This document shows positions 24,845-32,125 of a stretch of DNA of 64,000 nt, piece by piece. The DNA comes from Phascolarctobacterium_A sp034086985. Its GTDB lineage: Bacteria > Bacillota > Negativicutes > Acidaminococcales > Acidaminococcaceae. Position 1 is the stretch's first letter. The number at the start of each line of letters is the position of its first letter. The notes beneath the pieces were generated by a model, which did no database searches, had not been told where the DNA came from, and worked only from the letters and a program-made list of their open reading frames with translations. The position numbers and the translations under genes were made by a program. The DNA lies in the NCBI GenBank assembly GCA_034086985.1, contig JAXDZG010000022.1, positions 124,001-188,000 on the forward strand, written 5' to 3'.

Positions 24845-25090
24845 TAAAAAAACCCGCCTTCGAGCGGGCATTTTTACTTCGCGCGACCAGCTTCCGGCCC
24901 CCCAGCCGGCAGTGCTTTTACTTTTAGCCAACCCAAAAGTCCCCTCAATTGGCCGCTTCCACGAACCACCTTGTTTATAATTCTATGGTGGTAGTTGCGT
25001 CACGCGATTAAGCACTAATATCTTTTTGGAAAACAAAAAGAACAACAACGACACTTAGAGCACATAGCTCACAACGCCGTTGTTGTCCAT
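24845..25090 (-). ncRNA. Unidentified stable RNA gene, about 246 nt
   Basis: Transcribed on the minus strand from the promoter at 25097-25125 to an intrinsic terminator (stem CCCGC/GCGGG at 24853-24868, then seven T). Internal helices: ACAACAACG/CGTTGTTGT (25042-25086), TCTTTTT/AAAAAGA (25021-25041), a long-range AGTGCTT/AAGCACT (25010-25016 with 24911-24917) closing a domain with ACCACC/GGTGGT (24965-24992) and GCCAA/TTGGC (24927-24953), then CCGGC/GCCGG (24894-24909). It lacks the SRP GGAAGGAAGC core, RNase P GAGGAAAGUC, tmRNA ends and the 6S rod. Family unknown. Confidence 0.6.
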
Positions 25091-25096
25091 GTTGCA

Positions 25097-25125
25097 ATTA
25101 TACATCATCCATAATTGCTTGTAAA
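25097..25125 (-). promoter_or_regulatory. Near-consensus promoter of the 246-nt RNA
   Basis: TTTACA, 17 bases, TATAAT on the minus strand, placing +1 near 25090. One mismatch per hexamer pair is typical of stable-RNA promoters. Confidence 0.75.
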
Positions 25126-25199
25126 TAGTTTTTGTGTATTTTTTGTGAAAAACTTTTAAACGTTCGGATTTTGCGTCAAAGTTTACACTTTAGTCACAA

Positions 25200-26075
25200 T
25201 TAGAAGTCGAACTTTTTGCCCGTCAGCAGCTCATATGCCTCGATGTATTTGGCAATGGTCTTGTCAATAACCTCTTGAGGCAGCTTATAATCGGAGTCAG
25301 GATTTTCCTTCAGCCAATTACGTACAAATTGCTTGTCATAAGAGGGTTGGTCATGGCCAACTTCATAGCCCTCCAAGGGCCAAAAGCGAGAGCAGTCAGG
25401 AGTGATCATTTCATCGCCCAGTACAACCTCGCCCTTTTCATCCAAGCCAAACTCAAACTTGGTATCGGCAATAATAATGCCGCGGGACAGAGCATAATCA
25501 GCACATTTTTTATAAATAGCAAGGGTATAATCTCTGATCTTTAGGGCATATTCTTTGCCGCGACCGGGGTACAGCTTCTCCAAAACCTCAATGCTGCGCT
25601 CCACGCTGATATTTTCATCATGGTCGCCGATTTCAGCCTTGGTGCTGGGAGTGAAGAGCACTTCGGGCAGCTTTTGGCATTCCTTGAGGCCCTCCGGCAG
25701 CTTGATGCCGCAGATTTCACCACTTTCCTTATAGCTGGACCAACCGCTACCAGTGATATAACCACGTACGATGCACTCAACGGGCAGCATTTCCAGCTTT
25801 TGGCATTTCATGGCCTTGCCGGCAAATTCTTCAGTTTGGAAAAATTCGGGCATATCCTTAACATCCACGGACAGCATATGGTTGGGCACAATATCCTTAG
25901 TAAAGTCGAACCAGAATTTGGAAAGCTGGGTCAACACAGTGCCCTTTTTCTTGATATCATTTTTCAGGATAACGTCGAAAGCAGAAATTCTATCGGTGGC
26001 TACCATAACGATGCTGTCGCCGATATCATACATTTCACGGACCTTGCCTGATTTAAACGGTTTGTACTCTTGCAT
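25200..26075 (-). CDS. purC: SAICAR synthetase (purine biosynthesis)
   Basis: Phosphoribosylaminoimidazole-succinocarboxamide synthase, 291 residues, joining aspartate to CAIR in de novo purine synthesis. Seen: SGKVREMYDIGDSIVMVATD at the N terminus, RISAFDV near 30, VECIVRGYITGSGW near 101 and IIADTKFEFGLDE near 205, all family signatures; the length matches the longer ADE1-like form. AGGAGG lies well placed upstream. It stands alone rather than in a pur operon. A possible PurR-type box pair overlaps its promoter. Confidence 0.95.
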   Translation of the reverse strand: MQEYKPFKSGKVREMYDIGDSIVMVATDRISAFDVILKNDIKKKGTVLTQLSKFWFDFTKDIVPNHMLSVDVKDMPEFFQTEEFAGKAMKCQKLEMLPVECIVRGYITGSGWSSYKESGEICGIKLPEGLKECQKLPEVLFTPSTKAEIGDHDENISVERSIEVLEKLYPGRGKEYALKIRDYTLAIYKKCADYALSRGIIIADTKFEFGLDEKGEVVLGDEMITPDCSRFWPLEGYEVGHDQPSYDKQFVRNWLKENPDSDYKLPQEVIDKTIAKYIEAYELLTGKKFDF

Positions 26076-26111
26076 TGATAAAGCCTCCTAATGCAAAATT
26101 TTTACTGTAAT

Positions 26112-26171
26112 ATCATACCACAAGGAGTGAAAAAAGTCGAACGTTTTACGAAAATTTTTCAAAAATATTCG
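26112..26171 (-). promoter_or_regulatory. purC promoter with candidate PurBox pair
   Basis: Minus-strand TTCGAC, 18 bases, TATGAT (26112-26141). Two inverted CGAA-type half-sites, CGAATATT (26164-26171) and AACGTTCG (26138-26145), lie 18 bases apart, the second over the -35. They resemble Firmicutes PurR PurBoxes (CGAACATTA in inverted orientation about 17 apart), but the match is partial. Confidence 0.4.
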
Positions 26172-26186
26172 CATGCGATATCTTTA

Positions 26187-26285
26187 AATTGTGGAGAAGG
26201 TATCAGATACGAGCAACAGCGACGACGGCGTATCGGACATACTCCTAGGAGCTGTTGTGAAGTAGATGATGCCTTATACACGATT
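26187..26285 (+). ncRNA. Structured intergenic element, copy 2
   Basis: Roughly 99-nt counterpart of 10998-11098, in plus orientation, starting right at the 3' end of the DUF362 gene. Helices: AAUUGUG/CACGAUU, AAGGUA/UGCCUU, GAUACG/CGUAUC and CAACAGC/GCUGUUG; the first and last differ in sequence from copy 1 yet pair fully. Its GU pairs favour the plus strand, which is antisense to both neighbours, so it is not a leader of either gene. Confidence 0.65.
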
Positions 26286-27415
26286 TATTTCATTTTAATT
26301 AATTCGTACTGACGTGTTCCCAGCCCAATCTTTTCCGCATGCTCTAGGCAGCTCTTCCATTCGGACTCAGGAGTGGTGTTATGGAAATGGTCATGACCAG
26401 CGCAGCCAGCAGCATCCGCTGCCAAATGCTCGCCCAGCACAGAATTAGCCACCGGGGGAGTAGCATTTACCAAATCAGCGCAGGCTTGGTCCAAGGCTAC
26501 AGGGTCAAAGGAAGCCAGCATGCCGATATTGGGCACGATGGGCGCGTCATTTTCAGCATGGCAGTCGCAATAAGGAGAAACATCCACAATCAGGCTCACA
26601 TGGAAGCTGGGGCGCTCCTGGCACACGGCCTGAGCATATTCGGCCATTTTTTTATTAAGATTTTCCATACTAGCATCATTAAGAGCATGGATAGCATCCA
26701 TGGGACACAGGCCCAAGCAACGACCACAGCCCACGCATTTGTTGATATCAATGGATGCCTTACCATCTGTGATGGAGGGAGCTCCGTGAGCGCAAATTTT
26801 TACGCAACGGCCACAGCCGATACATTTCTTTTGGCTTACCTTGGGCTTGCCATCGTTGTGCATTTCCATTTTACCGGCACGGGAACCGCTACCCATGCCG
26901 AGATTTTTAATGGCGCCACCAAAGCCCGTCATTTCATGACCCTTGAAGTGGGTCAGGGAAATCACGATATCCGCATCCATAATCGCGCGGCCAATCTTTG
27001 CTTCCTTCACCAGCTCACCATTTTTTACAGACACGTAAGCCTCGTCGGTACCCTTGAGGCCATCGGCAATGAGCACATGGCAGCCAGCAGAGAAGGGACT
27101 AAAGCCATTTTCAAAGGCAGTATCAAGATGCTCTAGGGCATGCTTGCGGCTGCCCACGTAAAGGGTATTGCAGTCAGTCAGGAAGGGGCGACCTCCCAAT
27201 TCTTTTACCAAGTCCACTACAGCCTTGGCATAGTTAGGGCGCAGATAAGAGATATTGCCCAATTCGCCAAAGTGCATTTTGATAGCAACGAATTGTTTTT
27301 CAAAGTCGATATCACCAATGCCAGCCTTTTTCATGAGCTTTTGCAGCTTCTGGGGCATGCTGGCACCGCCATAAGGGGTACGAAAATCTGTGAAATAAAC
27401 CTTTGACCTTTCCAT
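26285..27415 (-). CDS. DUF362 domain protein with two [4Fe-4S] ferredoxin motifs
   Basis: 376 residues. An N-terminal DUF362 domain (about 1-180 and resumed after 260, with MHFGELGNISYLRPNYAKA near 47) is interrupted by a bacterial ferredoxin insert: CIGCGRCVKICAHGAP near 195 and CVGCGRCLGLCPMDA near 225, eight Cys for two clusters. Presumed cytoplasmic iron-sulfur protein; substrate unknown for the family. GGAGGAG with good spacing. No cotranscribed partner is evident: a 250-base inverted-repeat region lies upstream. Confidence 0.87.
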   Translation of the reverse strand: MERSKVYFTDFRTPYGGASMPQKLQKLMKKAGIGDIDFEKQFVAIKMHFGELGNISYLRPNYAKAVVDLVKELGGRPFLTDCNTLYVGSRKHALEHLDTAFENGFSPFSAGCHVLIADGLKGTDEAYVSVKNGELVKEAKIGRAIMDADIVISLTHFKGHEMTGFGGAIKNLGMGSGSRAGKMEMHNDGKPKVSQKKCIGCGRCVKICAHGAPSITDGKASIDINKCVGCGRCLGLCPMDAIHALNDASMENLNKKMAEYAQAVCQERPSFHVSLIVDVSPYCDCHAENDAPIVPNIGMLASFDPVALDQACADLVNATPPVANSVLGEHLAADAAGCAGHDHFHNTTPESEWKSCLEHAEKIGLGTRQYELIKMK

Positions 27416-27456
27416 TTTTGTTCTCCTCCAGTATAAAAAAATGCAATTCTATCTCC

Positions 27457-27663
27457 ATGAGTAATTGTCATACTCTCTGCAACGAGTAATTTTTTAACGC
27501 TCGCAGGGGTATGACAACATGGTCGTTCTCATATGTTCGCATATTTATGAAAAAAAGTAATAAGGATAAATATGCTCACGATGAGCCCTGACCATGTTGT
27601 CGTTGATTAAAGGGCTCGCTAAAATTACTCTAATTGTTGCTAGAGAGTATGCCAATTACTCAT
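27457..27663. repeat. 207-bp imperfect palindrome
   Basis: Arms begin ATGAGTAATTG and end CAATTACTCAT; they share CATACTCTCT, GCAAC, GAGTAATTTT, the perfect 12-mer GACAACATGGTC and CATATTTAT, around a 15-base A-rich centre. The left arm can also fold on itself (TTGTCATAC/GTATGACAA) and the right arm (GAGCCCT/AGGGCTC). It lies between the PHP gene stop and the DUF362 start. No coding potential; may be a miniature transposon-like element or a large regulatory hairpin. Confidence 0.7.
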
Positions 27664-27670
27664 TACTTTT

Positions 27671-28486
27671 CTACAACAACTTATCTAACCTTAGCATTGA
27701 TGTATCTACATACGGCTCGCCTAAATGGCGCCCTGGGACGAAGGTGCCGTGGCAGTCGCTGCCGCCGCTTATTAAGAGGTTGTGCTTGTGACAATGGCGC
27801 AGCAATCGCTCCGTGCCCTCCTTGCTATGCCCGCTGTGATAGCATTCAAAGCCATCCAAGGGCTCAACGCGCAAAAGATCCATCACACGCTCCAGCCCCG
27901 GCCCATGAAAGCCGCTTGCCGCATGGGCACAAATAGCGACGCCCCCAGCGCCGTGAATAGCAGCCACAACCTCACTAATGGACGGAAACTCCGGAAAGCC
28001 TAAATCGTGCTCCGGCGTAAAAATGCGTTGGAAAAAGTCGTTGACACCGGTGCAAAGGCCCTTATCCATAAGATAAGCTAAGGCTCGCCAGCCCCCGCGC
28101 CTGCGGTCGTAATCATAATGAGCGAACTCGCTACTGGACACAGCCCAACCATCGCGCTCTAGAAGACGAATACTGTCCACATCCTTTTGGTCCAACAAAT
28201 CCTCGTTGTGCTGCATGAGCTCTAACAAAGCCTTATTCGTAATGTCTATGCCATAGCCCAAAATGTGGAAGGATAAACCCTCCTTCGTAGAGCAAATTTC
28301 TGCCGCCGGCAGAAATTTTAAGCCCGCCTCCCGCGCCAGCACAGCTGTCGCGGCCACATTAGCCACGCTATCGTGGTCTGTTACGGCCAAGGCCCCCAGC
28401 CCCACAGCTAAGGCCTGCTCTACGAGCTCCTGAGGCGTCCAGGTGCCATCAGAAGCAGTGGTATGAATGTGTAAATCAACTCGCAT
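27671..28486 (-). CDS. PHP-domain phosphoesterase (YciV/TrpH-like)
   Basis: 271 residues from ATG 28486, placed at the HxH motif (MRVDLHIHTTASDGTWTPQE) with GAGGG upstream; longer forms add an unrelated leader overlapping the permease gene. Seen: LAVTDHDSVA near 38, PAAEICSTKEG near 65, AICAHAASGFHGPGL near 182 and ISGGSDCHG near 243, the four metal motifs of YciV-type PHP enzymes, which hydrolyse 3',5'-nucleoside bisphosphates or short RNAs. It overlaps znuB by 11 bases. Confidence 0.85.
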   Translation of the reverse strand: MRVDLHIHTTASDGTWTPQELVEQALAVGLGALAVTDHDSVANVAATAVLAREAGLKFLPAAEICSTKEGLSFHILGYGIDITNKALLELMQHNEDLLDQKDVDSIRLLERDGWAVSSSEFAHYDYDRRRGGWRALAYLMDKGLCTGVNDFFQRIFTPEHDLGFPEFPSISEVVAAIHGAGGVAICAHAASGFHGPGLERVMDLLRVEPLDGFECYHSGHSKEGTERLLRHCHKHNLLISGGSDCHGTFVPGRHLGEPYVDTSMLRLDKLL

Positions 28487-29348
28487 CCTGCTTACCCTCT
28501 TCCTCACAAATATGGCAATGGCAGTGCCCCGGCACAGGCTGCTGTGCCTTGCGCCTGCTGCCTGCAAGGCAGCTCAGCAAAAAGAGCAGCGTGCCGGTAA
28601 GCACGATGGTGCCGCCAGGCGCTAGATTCATATAATAAGAAATAGTTAAGCCTAAAAAAACTGTTACTAAGCCATAGGCCATGCTTTGCATAATAGTACC
28701 GCGAAAGCTCTGGGCCGTTTGCAAAGCACAGGCCACGGGAATGACCATCATGGCCGACACCAAAAGCAGACCCACAATGCGCATGGACAAAGCCACAGTA
28801 AGCGCCGTAAGCAACGCCAGAAGCAAATTCAAGCGCTCCACAGGCAAGCCCGCTACCTTGGCCGATTTTTCATCAAAGGTTAAATACTGCAAGGGCCGAT
28901 AAAAGAGCACCACAAAAAGCACTGTGCACAGGCCCAAGGCTGCCACAATCAGCAAATCCTTGCTGCTCACCATCATCAGGCTACCAAAAAGGATGCTGCC
29001 CAAATTAAAGCCACCGTCCTTATTGAGGCCTGTAAAAATTACAGCCAAGCCCATGCCGCTGTAGAAGAAAATCGCCAGCACCATGTCCGCAGCATCGCTA
29101 AGTTTAGTGCGCACCTTTTCAATAGCGAGCGCGCCCAAAATCGTGGCCGCTGCGGCGCTAAGCACGGGGCTAAAGCCCCAGAGCGCGCCCCCGGCCACAC
29201 CGGCAAAGGCGATATGCCCAAGGCCATCACCAATCAGGGACTGCCTGCGCAGCACCAGAAAGCTACCAATCAAGGGGCAAATCACCGCCATGATGAGGCC
29301 CGCCAGCCAAGCGCGCTGCATAAATTCCATTTCTAACATTTCTAGCAT
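28476..29348 (-). CDS. znuB: Zinc ABC transporter permease ZnuB
   Basis: 290 residues with eight or so membrane segments of the ABC-3 family (LRRQSLIGDGLGHIAFAGVA near residue 33, GLLLVSAMMVIPVACALQ near 200). The C-terminal tail carries Cys and His (GHCHCHICEEE), a possible metal-binding appendix unusual for ZnuB. Downstream of znuC by 11 bases, in the order znuA-znuC-znuB. Zn rather than Mn is favoured by the Zur-like box upstream of znuA. Confidence 0.86.
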   Translation of the reverse strand: MLEMLEMEFMQRAWLAGLIMAVICPLIGSFLVLRRQSLIGDGLGHIAFAGVAGGALWGFSPVLSAAAATILGALAIEKVRTKLSDAADMVLAIFFYSGMGLAVIFTGLNKDGGFNLGSILFGSLMMVSSKDLLIVAALGLCTVLFVVLFYRPLQYLTFDEKSAKVAGLPVERLNLLLALLTALTVALSMRIVGLLLVSAMMVIPVACALQTAQSFRGTIMQSMAYGLVTVFLGLTISYYMNLAPGGTIVLTGTLLFLLSCLAGSRRKAQQPVPGHCHCHICEEEGKQDAS

Positions 29349-29359
29349 TTTTGCATCCT

Positions 29360-30082
29360 CTATCTATAAAAATAACCGTGCTTATGGTGATGCTTAAGCG
29401 CCTCATGCACATCGCCTCTAAAGCAAATGCCGTGGTCAATGCAGAGCGCACTCTTGGCTGCATCCGCAGCCAACTCCAAATCATGGGAAATCATCACAAT
29501 GGTCACATTTTGTTCCCGATTAATCTGCTTCAGCCTGTCATAAAGAGCTATCTTCGTGGCCGTATCAATACCGGTAGCAGGCTCATCCAAGAGCAGAATT
29601 TGCGGGTGATGCACCATAGCGCGAGCCAAAAAAACTCGCTGCTGCTGACCACCGCTGAGCTCGCCAATCTTGCGATGACGCAAATCCATAAGCTGAAAAT
29701 CAAGCAGTGCCTTTTCGAGAGCATGCTTCTCAATGTGTCCTAACCGATGCCATAGCTTGCCCGGCTGCAATAGGCCCAAGGCCACAACCTCTTCCACGCT
29801 AATGGGGAATTCACGCTGCATTTTCATGGGGTTTTGCGCCACATAGCCAATTTTATTCCACTCCTTGAACTCTTCGAGAGGCTTACCATAATAATAAATC
29901 TCTCCAATTGTAGGTGGCATGGCATGGGCCAGCATCTTTAAAAGCGTGCTCTTGCCTGCGCCATTGGCCCCAATCACGGCCACAAAATCGCCCTCAGCAA
30001 TATCTAGATTTAATTTGTGAAAGACCCAGCCATCTCCATAATCGAAGCCCAGGCCCCGCACCATAATAATGTTATTTTCCAT
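29360..30082 (-). CDS. znuC: Zinc ABC transporter ATPase ZnuC
   Basis: 240-residue ATPase. Walker A GANGAGKST near residue 38, signature LSGGQQQRVFLARAM near 139, Walker B ILLLDEPATGID near 160, and MISHDLE. Near the C terminus several His (HHHKHGYFYR) could bind metal. Nine bases after znuA. Confidence 0.88.
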   Translation of the reverse strand: MENNIIMVRGLGFDYGDGWVFHKLNLDIAEGDFVAVIGANGAGKSTLLKMLAHAMPPTIGEIYYYGKPLEEFKEWNKIGYVAQNPMKMQREFPISVEEVVALGLLQPGKLWHRLGHIEKHALEKALLDFQLMDLRHRKIGELSGGQQQRVFLARAMVHHPQILLLDEPATGIDTATKIALYDRLKQINREQNVTIVMISHDLELAADAAKSALCIDHGICFRGDVHEALKHHHKHGYFYR

Positions 30083-30091
30083 TTTTAACCC

Positions 30092-30985
30092 TTATTCGTT
30101 CAATGCCTTCTCTAGATTAGCAATATTCTGCTCCATAATTTTGAGATAATCCAGTCCCTGCTTGCGACCTTCCTCATCCAGGCCCTCCAAGGGGTCTAGC
30201 ACCGCTGTTTGCGCGCCAGTTTCCTGGGCCACCAGCTTGGCAATTTTGGGGTCCGTCAAGGTTTCAAAAAATACATAGCGCACCTTTTCCCGCTTTACAG
30301 TAGCAATCAAGCGCTGCAAATCGCCGGGAGTGGGCTCTGCCTCGGCAGAAATCCCCGCCACGCTCAGCTGGCGCAGGCCATAATCCGCTGCCAAATGACC
30401 AAAGGCCGCATGGGCAGTAACAAAAACCTTTCTAGGTGCCTTTTGTGCTACTGCAGCCAGCTTCTTATCCAGCTGCTCCAGCTTAGCTATATAAGCTCTG
30501 CTATTAGCTTTATAGTCATCAGTGTGCTTGGTATCGACCTCGCACAGCACTTCCGTGATGCGCTGCACTTCCACAACGGCCTTTTTGGGGCTCACCCATA
30601 CATGGGGGTCCTGCTTACCGCCTCTGGCAAAAAGGTCATGTCCAGCCTCCAGTGGAATAATTTTGCGCTCGCTTAAGGCGTCTAAAGCCTGCTGAGCCCA
30701 AGGCTCCACCATACCATTATAGACGAAAACCTGCGCCCGGCCCAGACGAGTCAGGTCCTTAGGTGAGGGCTCCCAATCGTGGGGCTCTGCTCCATCAGGC
30801 ACGAGACAGGCCACCTGCACATGCTGACCGCCCACAGCGCTAGCAAATTCGGCCATGGGATAAAAGCTGGCCGCCACCTGCAGCTTATTTTTGTCGGCAC
30901 TTTGCTGACCGCCACAGCCAGCAACCATATTCATTATTATTAGTAGTAATAAAAGTAAAGTTTTCATAGTCATAGAATATTTCAT
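30092..30985 (-). CDS. znuA: Zinc-binding lipoprotein ZnuA
   Basis: 297-residue cluster A-I solute-binding protein. Signal peptide with lipobox MVAGCGGQ near residue 24. Likely Zn ligands: His in PDGAEPHDWEP, DPHVWVSP and VTAHAAFGHLAADYG, plus an acidic fourth ligand near 270. The His-rich loop of E. coli ZnuA is missing. AAAGG precedes ATG 30985. First gene of znuACB, 43 bases downstream of a perfect Zur-like palindrome. Confidence 0.88.
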   Translation of the reverse strand: MKYSMTMKTLLLLLLIIMNMVAGCGGQQSADKNKLQVAASFYPMAEFASAVGGQHVQVACLVPDGAEPHDWEPSPKDLTRLGRAQVFVYNGMVEPWAQQALDALSERKIIPLEAGHDLFARGGKQDPHVWVSPKKAVVEVQRITEVLCEVDTKHTDDYKANSRAYIAKLEQLDKKLAAVAQKAPRKVFVTAHAAFGHLAADYGLRQLSVAGISAEAEPTPGDLQRLIATVKREKVRYVFFETLTDPKIAKLVAQETGAQTAVLDPLEGLDEEGRKQGLDYLKIMEQNIANLEKALNE

Positions 30986-31027
30986 TATACCTTTCTTGTC
31001 AATATAATAGAAGCTAAAAAGCTACCA

Positions 31028-31042
31028 TGTTATATTATAACA
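31028..31042. promoter_or_regulatory. Zur-like operator upstream of znuA
   Basis: Perfect 7-1-7 palindrome TGTTATATTATAACA, matching the core of Proteobacterial Zur sites (TGTTATA-N-TATAACA) and overlapping a minus-strand TATAAT. Repression by a Fur-family zinc regulator is the likely role. Confidence 0.7.
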
Positions 31043-31379
31043 CAAAAAAAGTCTTTCAGCACAAACTTACAGCATAGCAATAAGCAAGCAGCAGGTGAGC
31101 TGTGATTTTTAGCAAATGAGTGGTTGGAACAATAGAAGCAAGAGTTTCGAAAACGTAAATACTTCTGCGAACAGATTGGACACCGCAGCTTCGTGATTGT
31201 TCCCCACGAAATTTGCGTTATCCCCAAGGGGACAGCTCCCTGCATAAATTCTGCTGCGTGCGGGGCACTTGCACAATTTGGCGACTCGCTTGAGAAAATC
31301 ACCGCGAGCATGATGATTGCTTATTACTATTTTCTGTATTATAATTATATTATTATGTATAGTGAAAGAAGGTCATTAC
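31043..31379. promoter_or_regulatory. Gap between znuA and the nicotinamidase gene
   Basis: About 340 bases. An AT-rich promoter-like stretch with TATAAT-like elements lies at 31330-31362. The remaining sequence has no recognisable gene; a 93-codon minus-strand frame (31030-31311) has no ribosome binding site and no family signature. Confidence 0.35.
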
Positions 31380-32018
31380 ATGCAATTGCCAGCTAAAAAA
31401 TACATTGCGTCCTTTGATATTGATGCCCAAAACACCTTTACTCCGGTCTGCCCTGACGAGCTGCCCGTGGCCGAGGGCGACCAAATCGCTGGTGAGCTTA
31501 ATGCTCAAGCAGCCTTTGCCAGCCTGCGTCTTGGCTCTCGCGACGCCCATACCATGGATGCTCTGTGGCTTAGCGACGCTGACCACGCACCCTTAACCCC
31601 CATTGAAGGCCATCCCGACCTAGATGTACGCTGGCCCGCCCATGCCATCATCGGCACCAAGGGCTTCGATTTTATTGATGGCTTGGACCCCAAGGCCTAT
31701 GACTTCCAAGTGTACAAGGGAATCGAGCCCGATAAGCACCCTTATGGCGCTTGCTACCACGATTTAAAGAATACCCTTTCCACTGGCGCCATTGAATTTT
31801 TGCGCTGCCACGGCATCACCACCGTCATCTGCGGTGGCTTGGCTACTGACTATTGCGTAAAGAATACCGTGCTGCAGTTAAAGGCTGCCGGCTTTGATGT
31901 AATTTTGAACAAGGCTGCCTGCCGCGGCATTGCCCCCGACACCATCGCCGCTGCCATGGAGGAAATGGCTGCCGCCGGTGTTAAATTTGTAGAGTGCGCT
32001 GCAGAACTAAAGGCTTAA
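31380..32018 (+). CDS. pncA: Nicotinamidase
   Basis: Isochorismatase-fold amidohydrolase, 212 residues, turning nicotinamide into nicotinate for NAD salvage. Seen: catalytic Asp in FDIDAQNTFTP near residue 12, SRDAH near 50 and the WPAHAIIGTKG segment near 80 (metal and Lys region), catalytic Cys in GGLATDYCVKNT near 153. ATG 31380 has AAGAAGG upstream; the longer frame adds a hydrophobic, unsupported extension. Monocistronic, with its own terminator. Confidence 0.87.
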   Translation: MQLPAKKYIASFDIDAQNTFTPVCPDELPVAEGDQIAGELNAQAAFASLRLGSRDAHTMDALWLSDADHAPLTPIEGHPDLDVRWPAHAIIGTKGFDFIDGLDPKAYDFQVYKGIEPDKHPYGACYHDLKNTLSTGAIEFLRCHGITTVICGGLATDYCVKNTVLQLKAAGFDVILNKAACRGIAPDTIAAAMEEMAAAGVKFVECAAELKA

Positions 32019-32031
32019 TTCTAAAAAACGC

Positions 32032-32055
32032 AACCCGGAGTACCAGCTCCGGGTT
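32032..32055 (+). terminator. Intrinsic terminator after pncA
   Basis: 9-bp stem AACCCGGAG/CTCCGGGTT, then TTCTTATG, 13 bases past the stop. Confidence 0.75.
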
Positions 32056-32125
32056 TTCTTATGCATATTTTTATGAGCAGCTGCTCCCCTAGCGAAACGC
32101 TAGGTGAAACAAATGTTCTGTACGT

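Noticed and set aside
25021..25086. Reading the first hairpin of the RNA gene plus its U-rich tail as the purC terminator
   Set aside because: A near-consensus promoter lies between purC and the hairpin, and the U-rich segment pairs with a following A-rich one, so it is better seen as part of the RNA.
24845..25090. Assignment of the RNA gene to 6S, SRP, tmRNA or RNase P
   Set aside because: No rod with central bubble, no GGAAGGAAGC, no tRNA-like ends or tag frame, no GAGGAAAGUC P4 core. Left unassigned.
31030..31311. A 93-codon minus-strand frame with CPICSQ and Cys/His spacing
   Set aside because: It overlaps the Zur box and znuA promoter, has no ribosome binding site, and the Cys pattern is not a complete zinc finger.
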